DNA of 5,969 nt from Clostridiales bacterium (GTDB lineage Bacteria > Bacillota > Clostridia > Oscillospirales > Oscillospiraceae). The stretch is taken from positions 1 to 5,969 of the forward strand of contig DPCD01000131.1 of the NCBI GenBank assembly GCA_003516765.1, read 5' to 3'. This document shows positions 1-5,917 of this stretch, piece after piece. Below the pieces are notes generated by a model. The model made no database searches, had not been told where the DNA came from, and saw only the letters and a program-made list of their open reading frames with translations. Numbering within the stretch: the stretch's first letter is position 1; each line of letters starts with the position of its first letter. The translations under genes were made by a program, and so were the position numbers.

Positions 1-419
1 TCGGCGTCGATGAGGTCGATGACCGCCTCTGCCTGCGTCAGATCCATCTGCCCGCTTAAAAACGCGCGCTTGGTAAACTCGCCGGGTCCTGCCTGCCGGA
101 AGCCGACCGACAAAAGCGCGGAAAGCCCCGCGCGCAGGACGGCGGGAGAGCCGTGGCACTGAAATTCAACCGTGTCTTCTCCGGTGTAGGAGTGCGGCGC
201 GCGGGAGACAAAGACCATTGCCTCGTCGATCGGGCGGGACTGCTCGTCATAGAGCGTGCCGCGCGATAACAGCCGGTCCGGAAGATCGGACATGGGTTCT
301 TTGGAAGACAGCGTGAAGACCTTGTTGGCAAGATCAATGCAGCCGTCTCCCGACATGCGCAGAATGCCGATGCCGCTGCGCACAAAGCCGGTTGCGATGG
401 CGGCGATGGGATGTGCCAT
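1..419 (-). CDS. mnmE: MnmE, tRNA uridine-34 modification GTPase (N-terminal part, runs off the left edge)
   Basis: Partial gene: 139 codons are visible from the ATG at 417-419 and the frame stays open to the window edge. MnmE works with MnmG in the cytoplasm to place the (carboxymethyl)aminomethyl group on wobble U34 of certain tRNAs. The visible part is the folate-binding N-terminal domain. Family landmarks are IAAIAT (residues 5-10), SGIGILRMSG (15-24), SYTGEDTVEFQCHG (77-90), GPGEFTKRAFLSG (111-123) and the start of the helical domain, DLTQAEAVIDLIDA (126-139). The GTPase domain and C-terminal Cys motif lie outside. A near-perfect ribosome binding site, GGAGGTGA (425-432 on the minus strand), sits 5 nt before the ATG and fixes the start. 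The gene begins 23 nt after the racemase stop and is probably in its operon. In many Firmicutes mnmE follows the rpmH-rnpA-yidC-jag genes; here two cell-wall genes precede it. Confidence 0.95.
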   Translation of the reverse strand, partial: MAHPIAAIATGFVRSGIGILRMSGDGCIDLANKVFTLSSKEPMSDLPDRLLSRGTLYDEQSRPIDEAMVFVSRAPHSYTGEDTVEFQCHGSPAVLRAGLSALLSVGFRQAGPGEFTKRAFLSGQMDLTQAEAVIDLIDA

Positions 420-442
420 AGATATCACCTCCGTGACGAAAG

Positions 443-1534
443 TTACTGGAAGACGACGTCCACACCCTTGAGCATCAGGGGATTGACGTCGAAGATTGCC
501 TTGTCGCCGAGCTTGCAGTTGACGTTTGTCACGTCGACGACGGTGTGAAGCATGCCGATGTGCCCGAGCACCCGGCAGCGCTTGCCGCCGAGCAGAACGG
601 TGTAGCCCTTGCGCCCGAAGATCAGGTGCCTGAGGTTTGAGAAGACTGCTCGCAGGCTGTCTTTGCGGCGGGTCAGATCGTTTCCCATCTGGCAGCCGAA
701 GCCGTTGTACCAGCCGACGGGAAGAACCGCGATGCGGGTGGGCTTTTTCGCGCGCCAGCCTGCGCCGTAGCCGCAGGTGTGCCCCTTGGGAAGCCAGCGC
801 AGCTCGTCGACGGTCGCTTCCAGCGTGCCGACGCGCTTGAGATTATAGCTGCCCTTGAAGGAAAGCCTGCCGAGGATTGCCGAGCCGACGCGCACGGCGT
901 CCATCGCGTAATTGGGAAAACGCAGAAGCCCGGCGGAATTACAGCAGTGGCAGATTCCGACGTCGAAGCCCTTTTCCTGCAGCTGGCGGATGACGGAGCG
1001 GAAGCAGACCATCTGAAGATCGGTCGCTTTTTTGTTGCAGAACGCGCTGTGGAAGTGCGTGTAGATTCCGCACAGGTCGAGTCCGTCCATGTAGGAATAG
1101 AGGTGCAGGAGCTTGTCCATCTCGCCGGGAAGAAAGCCATAGCGCCCCATGCCGGTGTCGATCTCGATGTGCGCTTTGACCTTCTGCTTGCGCTGCGTGG
1201 CGATGCCGTTGAGCACTGCCGCGTCGTCCTGGCTGGAGACGGTTAACACGACGTCCAGGTCCAGAAGCTGATGGACCTCGTCGACATCGCAGGTCGGGCG
1301 GATCATGAGGATTTGCTGGGTGAAGCCCGCGCCTCTGAGCTGCTTTGCGTCCGAGACCTCGGTCACGCAGAAGGTATCCACGCCGGCATCGCGGCAGATG
1401 GCAGCCAGGGGAACGAGACCCAGACCGTAGCCGTTTCCCTTGATGACGGCAAACAGGCGCGCTTTTCCGGCGCGCTTTTTGAGCGTCTCGAGATTCTGGC
1501 GGATGGCGGCGGATTCAACCAGGTAACGTTTCAT
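443..1534 (-). CDS. Divergent alanine racemase-family PLP enzyme (fold-type III)
   Basis: The protein has 363 residues, normal length for Alr, and is probably cytoplasmic. Alr interconverts L- and D-alanine for cell-wall synthesis. Seen in the sequence: the PLP lysine motif AVIKGNGYG (Lys32), DTGMGRYG (126-133) with the conserved Arg131, CNSAG (198-202) for phosphate contact, MDAVRVG (211-217) with the Arg near the pyridine nitrogen, and CGYGAGW (254-260) with the likely catalytic Tyr256. Several positions differ from standard Alr by my eye alignment. The usually carbamylated lysine before DTGM is Glu124. The GYADG motif reads GWYNG (274-278). The CMD motif reads GML (327-329). The C-terminal R-V-P-R-Y type ending is replaced by NPLMLKGVDVVFQ. 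Substrate may therefore differ from alanine, and a second canonical alr elsewhere is likely. The ATG start is supported by AAAGGAG 7 nt upstream, which overlaps the stop codon of the femAB gene. Family is confident; the exact reaction is not. Confidence 0.88.
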   Translation of the reverse strand: MKRYLVESAAIRQNLETLKKRAGKARLFAVIKGNGYGLGLVPLAAICRDAGVDTFCVTEVSDAKQLRGAGFTQQILMIRPTCDVDEVHQLLDLDVVLTVSSQDDAAVLNGIATQRKQKVKAHIEIDTGMGRYGFLPGEMDKLLHLYSYMDGLDLCGIYTHFHSAFCNKKATDLQMVCFRSVIRQLQEKGFDVGICHCCNSAGLLRFPNYAMDAVRVGSAILGRLSFKGSYNLKRVGTLEATVDELRWLPKGHTCGYGAGWRAKKPTRIAVLPVGWYNGFGCQMGNDLTRRKDSLRAVFSNLRHLIFGRKGYTVLLGGKRCRVLGHIGMLHTVVDVTNVNCKLGDKAIFDVNPLMLKGVDVVFQ

Positions 1535-1546
1535 GCGTGTTCTCCT

Positions 1547-2611
1547 TTATTTTCCACGGTTGCGAATGAGGTAGACCTGTTTGCGCAGTTCCTTGAAGAC
1601 GGACGTGCCGTGCTCGACCGCCCAATAGATAACGGGGGAGAGGACAAGATCCATCTCGCCGACAAACTCGGTAAAATCGCCGCCGAAGCCCTGCTTGAAG
1701 CGGAACAGACCGTAGAGCGGGTTATCCTCCGACACGTCGCCGGAGACGCCGCGGAAATCGTAGATACGGCAGTTCGTTTCGACTGCCCACTGAATCATGC
1801 GCCATTGGAGCAGATAGTTGGGCATCAGATTGCGGTGCTCGTTACTCGACGCGCCATAGAGATACCAGACTTTGTCGCCGTAGTGAATGGCGAGGGTGCC
1901 GGCAATCGGGGTATCGCTGGGGTCGAACGCCATATAGAGCCGGGCATGCTCGCCCAGATTGTCGAGCATTGCCGCAAAGTATTCGGGCTTGCGGGTCACG
2001 AAGCCGTCGCGCACGCCGGTCGTGAGCATCAGATCGGAGAACGCGGGGACCATCTCCTTGCCGCAGATGCGGACCGTGACGCCCTTGCGCTCGGCGAGGC
2101 GGATGTTATAGCGCCATTTCTGGTGGAAATTCGCAAGAAGCTCCTCTTCCGTCTTTCCTTCGACGTTCAGGCGGAAGACGTAGCGCGGCTGGATTGCCTC
2201 GAAGTTTTTGCCGCCTTCTTTGGCGCGGAAGCCGAAGCTTTGGAGCATGGAAGAAAAGGCGGTGTTGCTCGACGGAACGTCGGGGTCGATCTTGATGACA
2301 TAGGATTTGTATTTCTTTGCCAGCGCCCGCGCGCCGTCCAGAAGCTGAGAAAATGTCTCGCGGTCGTCAAGGTCGCACACCGGACCGCGGCAGCCGTACA
2401 TGAGGGTTCTGCCGATACCGGGGACCTTGCGCGTCATGACGGCAAGGCTTCCGCGGATAGCGCCGTCTTCGCCGCGTACGGCGATGGCGTCCCACTGCCA
2501 CATGGGCTTCTGCTTGCCCCAGAGATAGCTCTGGGCAAAGTTTCCCTTGGGGTGGGACTGGACAAAGGCTTCGTATTCCGGAAGCGTTTTTTCGGTAATG
2601 AATTCGTACAT
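1547..2611 (-). CDS. FemAB/FemX-family peptidoglycan bridge aminoacyltransferase
   Basis: This 354-residue protein matches the Fem family, which transfers amino acids from aminoacyl-tRNA to the third-position diamino acid of lipid II or UDP-MurNAc-pentapeptide on the cytoplasmic face of the membrane, building interpeptide bridges. Two GNAT-like halves are expected. Visible motifs are FAQSYLWGKQK (25-35), with a Lys that may match the muropeptide-binding lysine of FemX; KWRYNIRLAERKGV (165-178); YLYGASSNEHRNLMPNY (250-266); YDFRGVSG (284-291); and LFRFKQGFGGDFTEFVG (302-318). There is no long coiled-coil arm as in staphylococcal FemA, so the size is nearer FemX/MurM-like single-residue adders. 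The amino acid added cannot be read from the sequence. The ATG at 2609-2611 has a weak GTGGAG site 8 nt upstream. It is the first gene of the minus-strand operon and ends 12 nt before the racemase start, which suggests a shared cell-wall role. Confidence 0.92.
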   Translation of the reverse strand: MYEFITEKTLPEYEAFVQSHPKGNFAQSYLWGKQKPMWQWDAIAVRGEDGAIRGSLAVMTRKVPGIGRTLMYGCRGPVCDLDDRETFSQLLDGARALAKKYKSYVIKIDPDVPSSNTAFSSMLQSFGFRAKEGGKNFEAIQPRYVFRLNVEGKTEEELLANFHQKWRYNIRLAERKGVTVRICGKEMVPAFSDLMLTTGVRDGFVTRKPEYFAAMLDNLGEHARLYMAFDPSDTPIAGTLAIHYGDKVWYLYGASSNEHRNLMPNYLLQWRMIQWAVETNCRIYDFRGVSGDVSEDNPLYGLFRFKQGFGGDFTEFVGEMDLVLSPVIYWAVEHGTSVFKELRKQVYLIRNRGK

Positions 2612-2633
2612 GCTGTTCGCTCCACATCTATAT

Positions 2634-2661
2634 ATTGTATTACGCGAGCGGTTTCGCGCAA
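2634..2661 (-). promoter_or_regulatory. Candidate vegetative promoter for femAB-racemase-mnmE
   Basis: On the minus strand TTGCGC (2656-2661, 3/6 to the -35 consensus) and TACAAT (2634-2639, 5/6 to the -10) are 16 nt apart. Transcription would begin near 2627, only about 16 nt before the femAB ATG. A small perfect inverted repeat, CGCGA-N6-TCGCG (2643-2658), lies between the two hexamers and could be an operator or chance. A second weak pair lies farther upstream: TTGCAT at 2707-2712 and TAAGAT at 2684-2689, 17-nt spacer. Either or both may be used. Confidence 0.35.
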
Positions 2662-2720
2662 AAAGGCAAAAATCGTATCTAATATCTTACCATATTTATG
2701 CCGCATATGCAAATGCTGCC

Positions 2721-2750
2721 GTATAGTTTTTCCCGCTTGGCGGCACAATA
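2721..2750 (+). promoter_or_regulatory. Candidate SigG-type (forespore) promoter for the germination operon
   Basis: GTATA (2721-2725) fits the B. subtilis SigG -35 consensus gHATR as I recall it. CACAATA (2744-2750) matches the -10 consensus CATnHTA at 6 of 7 positions, with an 18-nt gap. Germination receptor operons are normally expressed in the forespore under SigG, so the placement makes sense. The start would fall near 2757, just before the GAGGTG ribosome binding site (2759-2764), giving an unusually short leader; that is the main doubt. Confidence 0.42.
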
Positions 2751-2771
2751 ATTCCCACGAGGTGAAATGCG

Positions 2772-4193
2772 ATGGTAGACGGACGGGCGCTTACGGCGCA
2801 GTTTGAAGATGCGGCGGATTTTGAGACGCGCAAGGTCCTTTGCGGCGGGCAGCTGCTGACGGTATTGTTTCTCGACGGGCTGACGTCGGGCGGGGATATT
2901 GCCGAGCAGGTCGTGCGCCCGCTGGCGCAGATGGCGGACGAGGCGCGCGAGGAGGTCTTGTACACACGGGCGCTGCAGGGCGGGGTCTGGTGCGCGTCGG
3001 TCAAAGAGCCGGAGTCGACGCAGCAGGCGGCGGAGCTGCTGGTGAACGGTTTCTGCGTGATTTTGTTTCCGAAAAGCGGGAAGGCGCTCGGCTGCGAGGT
3101 GAAGACCGGGGAAAAGCGCAGCCCCTCGCCGCCAGAGACGGAGAACACAGTCAAGGGCGCGAAGGATGCGTTTACCGAGACGCTGCGCACGAACACGAGC
3201 CTGGTGCGGCGGCATCTGAGAACGCCGGGGCTGCGGCTTTCGGAGACGGTGGTTGGAAGAAGGACGCTGACGAAGGTCACGGTCTGCTGGATCGACGGTC
3301 TGACGGACCCGGAGCTGCCGCGCAGGATGCAGGAGAGACTTTCTTCCATCGACATTGACGGCACGCTGTCTCCGGCGGCGATCGAGGAATATGTGACGGG
3401 GTCCCGGCGGACGGCGTTTCCGCTTCTGGAATACACCGAGCGGACGGACCATTTCTGTCAGGGCTTGCTCGACGGGCAGGTGGGGCTGCTGGCCGACGGG
3501 CTGCCGCTGGGGTATCTGGCGCCGGTGGGGCTGGGGCGGCTGATGCGCTCGCCCGAGGACCGGGCGACGGATTTTTTCTCGGCATCGATGCTGCGGCTGC
3601 TGCGCTATGCGGCGCTGGGGGTGAGCCTGCTGCTGCCGGCGCTTTACGCGGCAATGGCAATGTTTCATCAGCAGATGCTGCCGACGAAGCTGCTGCTGTC
3701 GATCATCGAGAGCAAGCAGAACGTGCCGTTTTCAACGCTCTTGGAGGTGCTGGGGCTGCTGTGCGCGTTTGAGCTTTTGCAGCAGGCAGGGCTGCATCTG
3801 CCGCAGGCGGTCGGGACGGCGGTGTCGATCATCGGGGGTCTGGTCGTCGGTACGGCGGCGGTGGACGCGAAGCTGGTGTCTCCGGCGGCGCTGATTGTGA
3901 CGGCGTCGAGCGGCATCTGCGGCTTTACGCTTCCCAATCGGGAGCTTTCTGACGCGGTGCGCCTGTGGCGGTTTGTATTGACGGTTCTGGCAGGGCTCTG
4001 GGGACTGTTCGGCGTGACGGTGGGGCTGCTGCTTTTGCTGACGGAGCTGGCGGGGCTGGAAAGCCTCGGCAGGAGCTATCTTTCGCCGTTTGGCAGGGCG
4101 GAGGTCAAAGGAGCGCTGGTAAGACCGCGGCTGGTCCGGCAGAAATGGCGCGATGGGGCGCTGAAGCCCATGGATGATCAGAATCAGAGGTGA
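2772..4193 (+). CDS. Spore germination receptor A subunit (GerA/GerKA/SpoVAF family)
   Basis: This 473-residue protein belongs to the GerA family of inner-membrane germinant receptor subunits of endospores, which respond to nutrients with B and C partners. The soluble N-terminal part (about 1-275) carries the family signature SPPETENTVKGAKDAF (118-133) followed by TETLRTNTSLVRRHLR (135-150). Further landmarks are LLADGLPLGYL (239-249), the RSPEDRATDFF stretch (259-269), LLPALYAAMAMFHQQMLPTKLLLSI (287-311, in two parts of the signature), LPQAVGTAVSIIGGLVVGTAAV (343-364 region) and the closing SLGRSYLSPF (431-440). Membrane segments lie near 279-298, 322-340, 346-364, 367-386 and 399-424. Length is slightly under the usual 480-530. 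The ATG at 2772 has GAGGTG 7 nt upstream. It is the first gene of an A-C-B operon; its stop overlaps the ribosome binding site of the next gene. Which germinant it serves cannot be told, and SpoVAF is an alternative label, but the B- and C-like neighbours favour a receptor. Confidence 0.95.
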   Translation: MVDGRALTAQFEDAADFETRKVLCGGQLLTVLFLDGLTSGGDIAEQVVRPLAQMADEAREEVLYTRALQGGVWCASVKEPESTQQAAELLVNGFCVILFPKSGKALGCEVKTGEKRSPSPPETENTVKGAKDAFTETLRTNTSLVRRHLRTPGLRLSETVVGRRTLTKVTVCWIDGLTDPELPRRMQERLSSIDIDGTLSPAAIEEYVTGSRRTAFPLLEYTERTDHFCQGLLDGQVGLLADGLPLGYLAPVGLGRLMRSPEDRATDFFSASMLRLLRYAALGVSLLLPALYAAMAMFHQQMLPTKLLLSIIESKQNVPFSTLLEVLGLLCAFELLQQAGLHLPQAVGTAVSIIGGLVVGTAAVDAKLVSPAALIVTASSGICGFTLPNRELSDAVRLWRFVLTVLAGLWGLFGVTVGLLLLLTELAGLESLGRSYLSPFGRAEVKGALVRPRLVRQKWRDGALKPMDDQNQR

Positions 4194-4199
4194 CGAGGT

Positions 4200-4691
4200 T
4201 TGAGAAAACTGGCAGGATTTTTTGCGGCGCTAGCCGCGCTGGCGCTGGCGTTTCGCTTTGGCGGCGGGGCGCAGGATGTGTCGGAGCTGGTGCCGGTGCA
4301 GGCGCTGGTGATTGACGCACAGAACGGGGAAATCACGGTGACGGCGGATACGCAGGACGTGGGGCGCGGGGGAAGTCTCGACGCGGCGCTTTCCGATCTG
4401 CGCGCCGGGTGCGCGGGGACGCTGTTCACGCAGACGGCGGAGCATGTGGTTCTGACGCAGAAGGCGTGGTTTTTGATGCCGCAGGTGTGCGTGAGCGCGC
4501 AGCTTCGCCCGGCGGCAAAACTATACCGCGCGGTGGGACAAAGCATTTCAGCGGAGCGGGCGCTTTCGTTTTTACAGGCGCATCCGGGGGAGCTGACGCT
4601 TTCCCGGGCGCGGGCAGCGCTGCTGGAAAATAAAGAGGTACAGGCGGCAGTGCTGGTGCAGACGGGAGGAGGCTTCCGGCTTGGAGGATAG
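4200..4691 (+). CDS. Small exported or membrane-anchored protein in the GerC position (probable miniature germination receptor C subunit)
   Basis: The product has 163 residues from a TTG start. AGAGGTGA (4186-4193), overlapping the upstream stop codon, lies 6 nt before the TTG. The N-terminus (MRK, then a hydrophobic stretch at about 4-18) looks like a signal peptide or membrane anchor. The following part, DVSELVPVQALVID (26-39), GEITVTADTQ (43-52), then GSLDAALSDLRAGCAGTLFTQ (58-78, in parts) and EHVVLTQ (81-87), resembles the first domain of Ger(x)C proteins: an 'E-L-x-x-ALVID' strand, a 'vtv-q' strand, and a helix before 'lf-x-h-x-vviGe'. Typical GerC proteins are about 350-400-residue lipoproteins. 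This one is under half that and has no cysteine near the hydrophobic segment (only Cys71 and Cys97), so it cannot be lipidated in the usual way. Position between the A and B subunits supports the assignment; similarity alone is weak. The tail overlaps the next gene by 11 nt. Confidence 0.72.
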   Translation: MRKLAGFFAALAALALAFRFGGGAQDVSELVPVQALVIDAQNGEITVTADTQDVGRGGSLDAALSDLRAGCAGTLFTQTAEHVVLTQKAWFLMPQVCVSAQLRPAAKLYRAVGQSISAERALSFLQAHPGELTLSRARAALLENKEVQAAVLVQTGGGFRLGG

Positions 4692-5652
4692 AATTTCTGG
4701 GCGGCAGGTGGGCGCATGGGGCTTTTGCGCAATGAGCGTGCCGGCGGTTTTGACCTGCGCGGGGCTCGGCTGGGGCTGGGTGCTGCTGGGCTGCGCGGCG
4801 GTGGCTTGTTATTTATATGTAAGCGGAACGCTGACAAACGGAGCGGTGGATCTGCTTGCGCTGACGCAGGAGGCGTTCGGGAAGACGCTGGGGCGCGCGG
4901 TTCTGGCGCTGGGCGGGGCGTTTTGCCTGTTGGCAGCAGCGCAGACGGCAGACAGAGCATCGATGGCGTTTCCGGACCAGACAAAGGCGCTGGCAGCGCC
5001 GGCAGTGATTCTGCTGGCGGTGCTTTCCAATCGGAAGGGCGCGCAGCAGGCGGCAAGAGCATGCGGGGCGCTGTTTTTGCTGCTGGCAGGGCTGTACGCG
5101 GTGATTGTACTGGCGTCGCTCAAAAATGCGGAGGTCCGGTGGATGGCGCCCTGGGGCGGGGCAAGGCAGACGGTTCGGGTGATTCCGGCGATGCTGAGCC
5201 TGGCGAGTCTTCGGTATCTGCCAGACCGGCAGGGGCGGACGAAGGGCGGCTGGCTGGGCGCGCTGACGCTGCTGCCGGCGGTACTCGCAGCGGTAACGGC
5301 AGGATGTCTGTCTCCGAGACTGACGCAGCAGCTGGAGCTGCCGTTTTATACGGTGAGCCAGAGTTTATCGGTGCTGGACGTGATGGAGCGGCTGGAGCCG
5401 CTGGTTTCGGCGGCGCTTCTGATGGGCTTTTTCGCGCTTGAGAGTTTGCTTTTTGCCAGCGCGCGGGCGCAGCTGGAGCGGGTTGTGCCGGAAATTTTCA
5501 GAACGCCATGGGGAAGCTGGGCGCTTGGCGCGCTGACGTTCGGGCTGCACTTTGTGACCGGCTCGATCGGCGAGAATGCATGGGCGCTGGGCGCGGCTGT
5601 ATGTTGGGGGATTCTGCCGCTATTAACACAACTAATAGTAGCCATAAAATAA
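4681..5652 (+). CDS. Spore germination receptor B subunit (GerAB/GerKB-type permease-like protein)
   Basis: This is a 323-residue integral membrane protein with about nine or ten hydrophobic segments (roughly 12-30, 32-49, 70-90, 104-117, 127-147, 164-180, 190-209, 238-258, 277-293, 300-320). The opening DRISGRQVGAWGFCAMSV (3-20) resembles the 'ISxxQ' start of the endospore germination permease family. LPFYTVSQSLSVLDVMERLEP (220-240, in two parts) matches the 'PFyxxx...ieRlE' region of GerAB proteins. That family is related to APC amino-acid transporters and forms the ligand-binding subunit of the receptor. Length is shorter than the usual 360 or so and overall conservation is low, so the subfamily is uncertain. 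The start is TTG at 4681, chosen because GGGAGGAGG (4664-4672) lies 8 nt upstream within the preceding gene. The 11-nt overlap implies translational coupling. The last codons are AT-rich, unlike the rest, as they merge into the promoter region. Confidence 0.86.
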   Translation: MEDRISGRQVGAWGFCAMSVPAVLTCAGLGWGWVLLGCAAVACYLYVSGTLTNGAVDLLALTQEAFGKTLGRAVLALGGAFCLLAAAQTADRASMAFPDQTKALAAPAVILLAVLSNRKGAQQAARACGALFLLLAGLYAVIVLASLKNAEVRWMAPWGGARQTVRVIPAMLSLASLRYLPDRQGRTKGGWLGALTLLPAVLAAVTAGCLSPRLTQQLELPFYTVSQSLSVLDVMERLEPLVSAALLMGFFALESLLFASARAQLERVVPEIFRTPWGSWALGALTFGLHFVTGSIGENAWALGAAVCWGILPLLTQLIVAIK

Positions 5653-5676
5653 TTTGCAAAAATTCGAAAAAAAGGG

Positions 5677-5705
5677 TTGACAAACGGCTTTTGCTTTGAT
5701 AATAT
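5677..5705 (+). promoter_or_regulatory. Tandem promoter P1 (rRNA-type, sigma-A)
   Basis: TTGACA (5677-5682) is a perfect -35, with a -10 of TAATAT (5700-5705, spacer 17, 4/6) or the overlapping GATAAT (5698-5703, spacer 15, 5/6). An A-run precedes it (5667-5673), typical of an UP element. It begins only 24 nt after the germination operon stop. A perfect 10-bp palindrome, CGAGCGCTCG (5709-5718), covers the expected start site. Its -10 is the weakest of the three. Confidence 0.72.
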
Positions 5706-5769
5706 ATGCGAGCGCTCGAGAGAGTGACAGCAAAGCGGATGCAAGTCAAGAAAGACTTCGAAAAAGATC

Positions 5770-5897
5770 GAAAAAAGTTCTTGACAAACAGATGAAGCTG
5801 TGCTAAACTAAATAAGTTCGCTGCGAGAGGGAAACCAATCAAAGCTGAACGAAATCACAAAAAGTTTTGAAGGACCTGAAAAAAGTTCTTGACAAAC
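5770..5897 (+). repeat. Direct repeat around the P2 and P3 -35 elements
   Basis: The 20-nt block GAAAAAAGTTCTTGACAAAC occurs exactly at 5770-5789 and 5878-5897, 108 nt apart. A degenerate third copy (seven A, GGG in place of GTTC, then TTGACAAAC) is at 5666-5685. A further shared element, TGCGAG, follows each promoter (5707-5712, 5822-5827, 5931-5936). This looks like duplication of a whole promoter unit rather than an insertion sequence. Confidence 0.85.
5781..5809 (+). promoter_or_regulatory. Tandem promoter P2 (rRNA-type, sigma-A)
   Basis: TTGACA (5781-5786) and TAAACT (5804-5809) are separated by 17 nt, with an extended -10 TG at 5801-5802. Upstream is GAAAAAAGTTC, part of a 20-nt block repeated exactly at P3. 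The expected start is the G at 5816, in AAATAAG, the same discriminator layout as P3. It lies 104 nt after P1. Confidence 0.82.
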
Positions 5898-5917
5898 GAA
5901 ACTTGATGTGATATAAT
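5889..5917 (+). promoter_or_regulatory. Tandem promoter P3 (strongest, rRNA-type, sigma-A)
   Basis: TTGACA (5889-5894) and TATAAT (5912-5917) are both perfect consensus with a 17-nt spacer, plus an extended -10 TG at 5909-5910. The expected start is G5924 in GAATAAG. It lies 108 nt after P2 and shares its upstream A-rich block. The combination of two or more consensus promoters, A-tracts and a +1 G is what is known for growth-rate-controlled rRNA promoters of Firmicutes. Confidence 0.9.

Noticed and set aside
1271..2806. A 511-codon open frame on the plus strand opposite the femAB and racemase genes
   Set aside because: It is antisense to two clearly conserved genes. Its translation has no recognisable motif, and its length follows from GC-rich codon bias of the real genes. 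No ribosome binding site supports it.
2679..3668. A 329-codon minus-strand open frame opposite the germination A subunit
   Set aside because: The composition is dominated by Arg, Gln, Pro and His, as expected from reading GC-rich coding DNA backwards. It overlaps a strongly conserved gene.
4184..5062. A 292-codon minus-strand open frame opposite the C- and B-like genes
   Set aside because: It is a Pro/Ser/Ala/Arg-rich shadow with no motif. The plus-strand frames have good ribosome binding sites, coupling and family signatures.
5640..5676. A terminator after the germination operon
   Set aside because: Only A/T-rich bases with a very weak AATTT/AAATT pairing are present. There is no GC-rich stem followed by T residues.
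5743..5758. Inverted repeat AAGTC-N6-GACTT between P1 and P2
   Set aside because: A 5-bp AT-containing stem without a T-run or conserved context is expected by chance; too weak to list as a feature.
5498..5842. A minus-strand open frame crossing the promoter array
   Set aside because: It spans three strong opposite-strand promoters and the end of the permease gene and has no family resemblance, so it is chance in AT-rich regulatory DNA.
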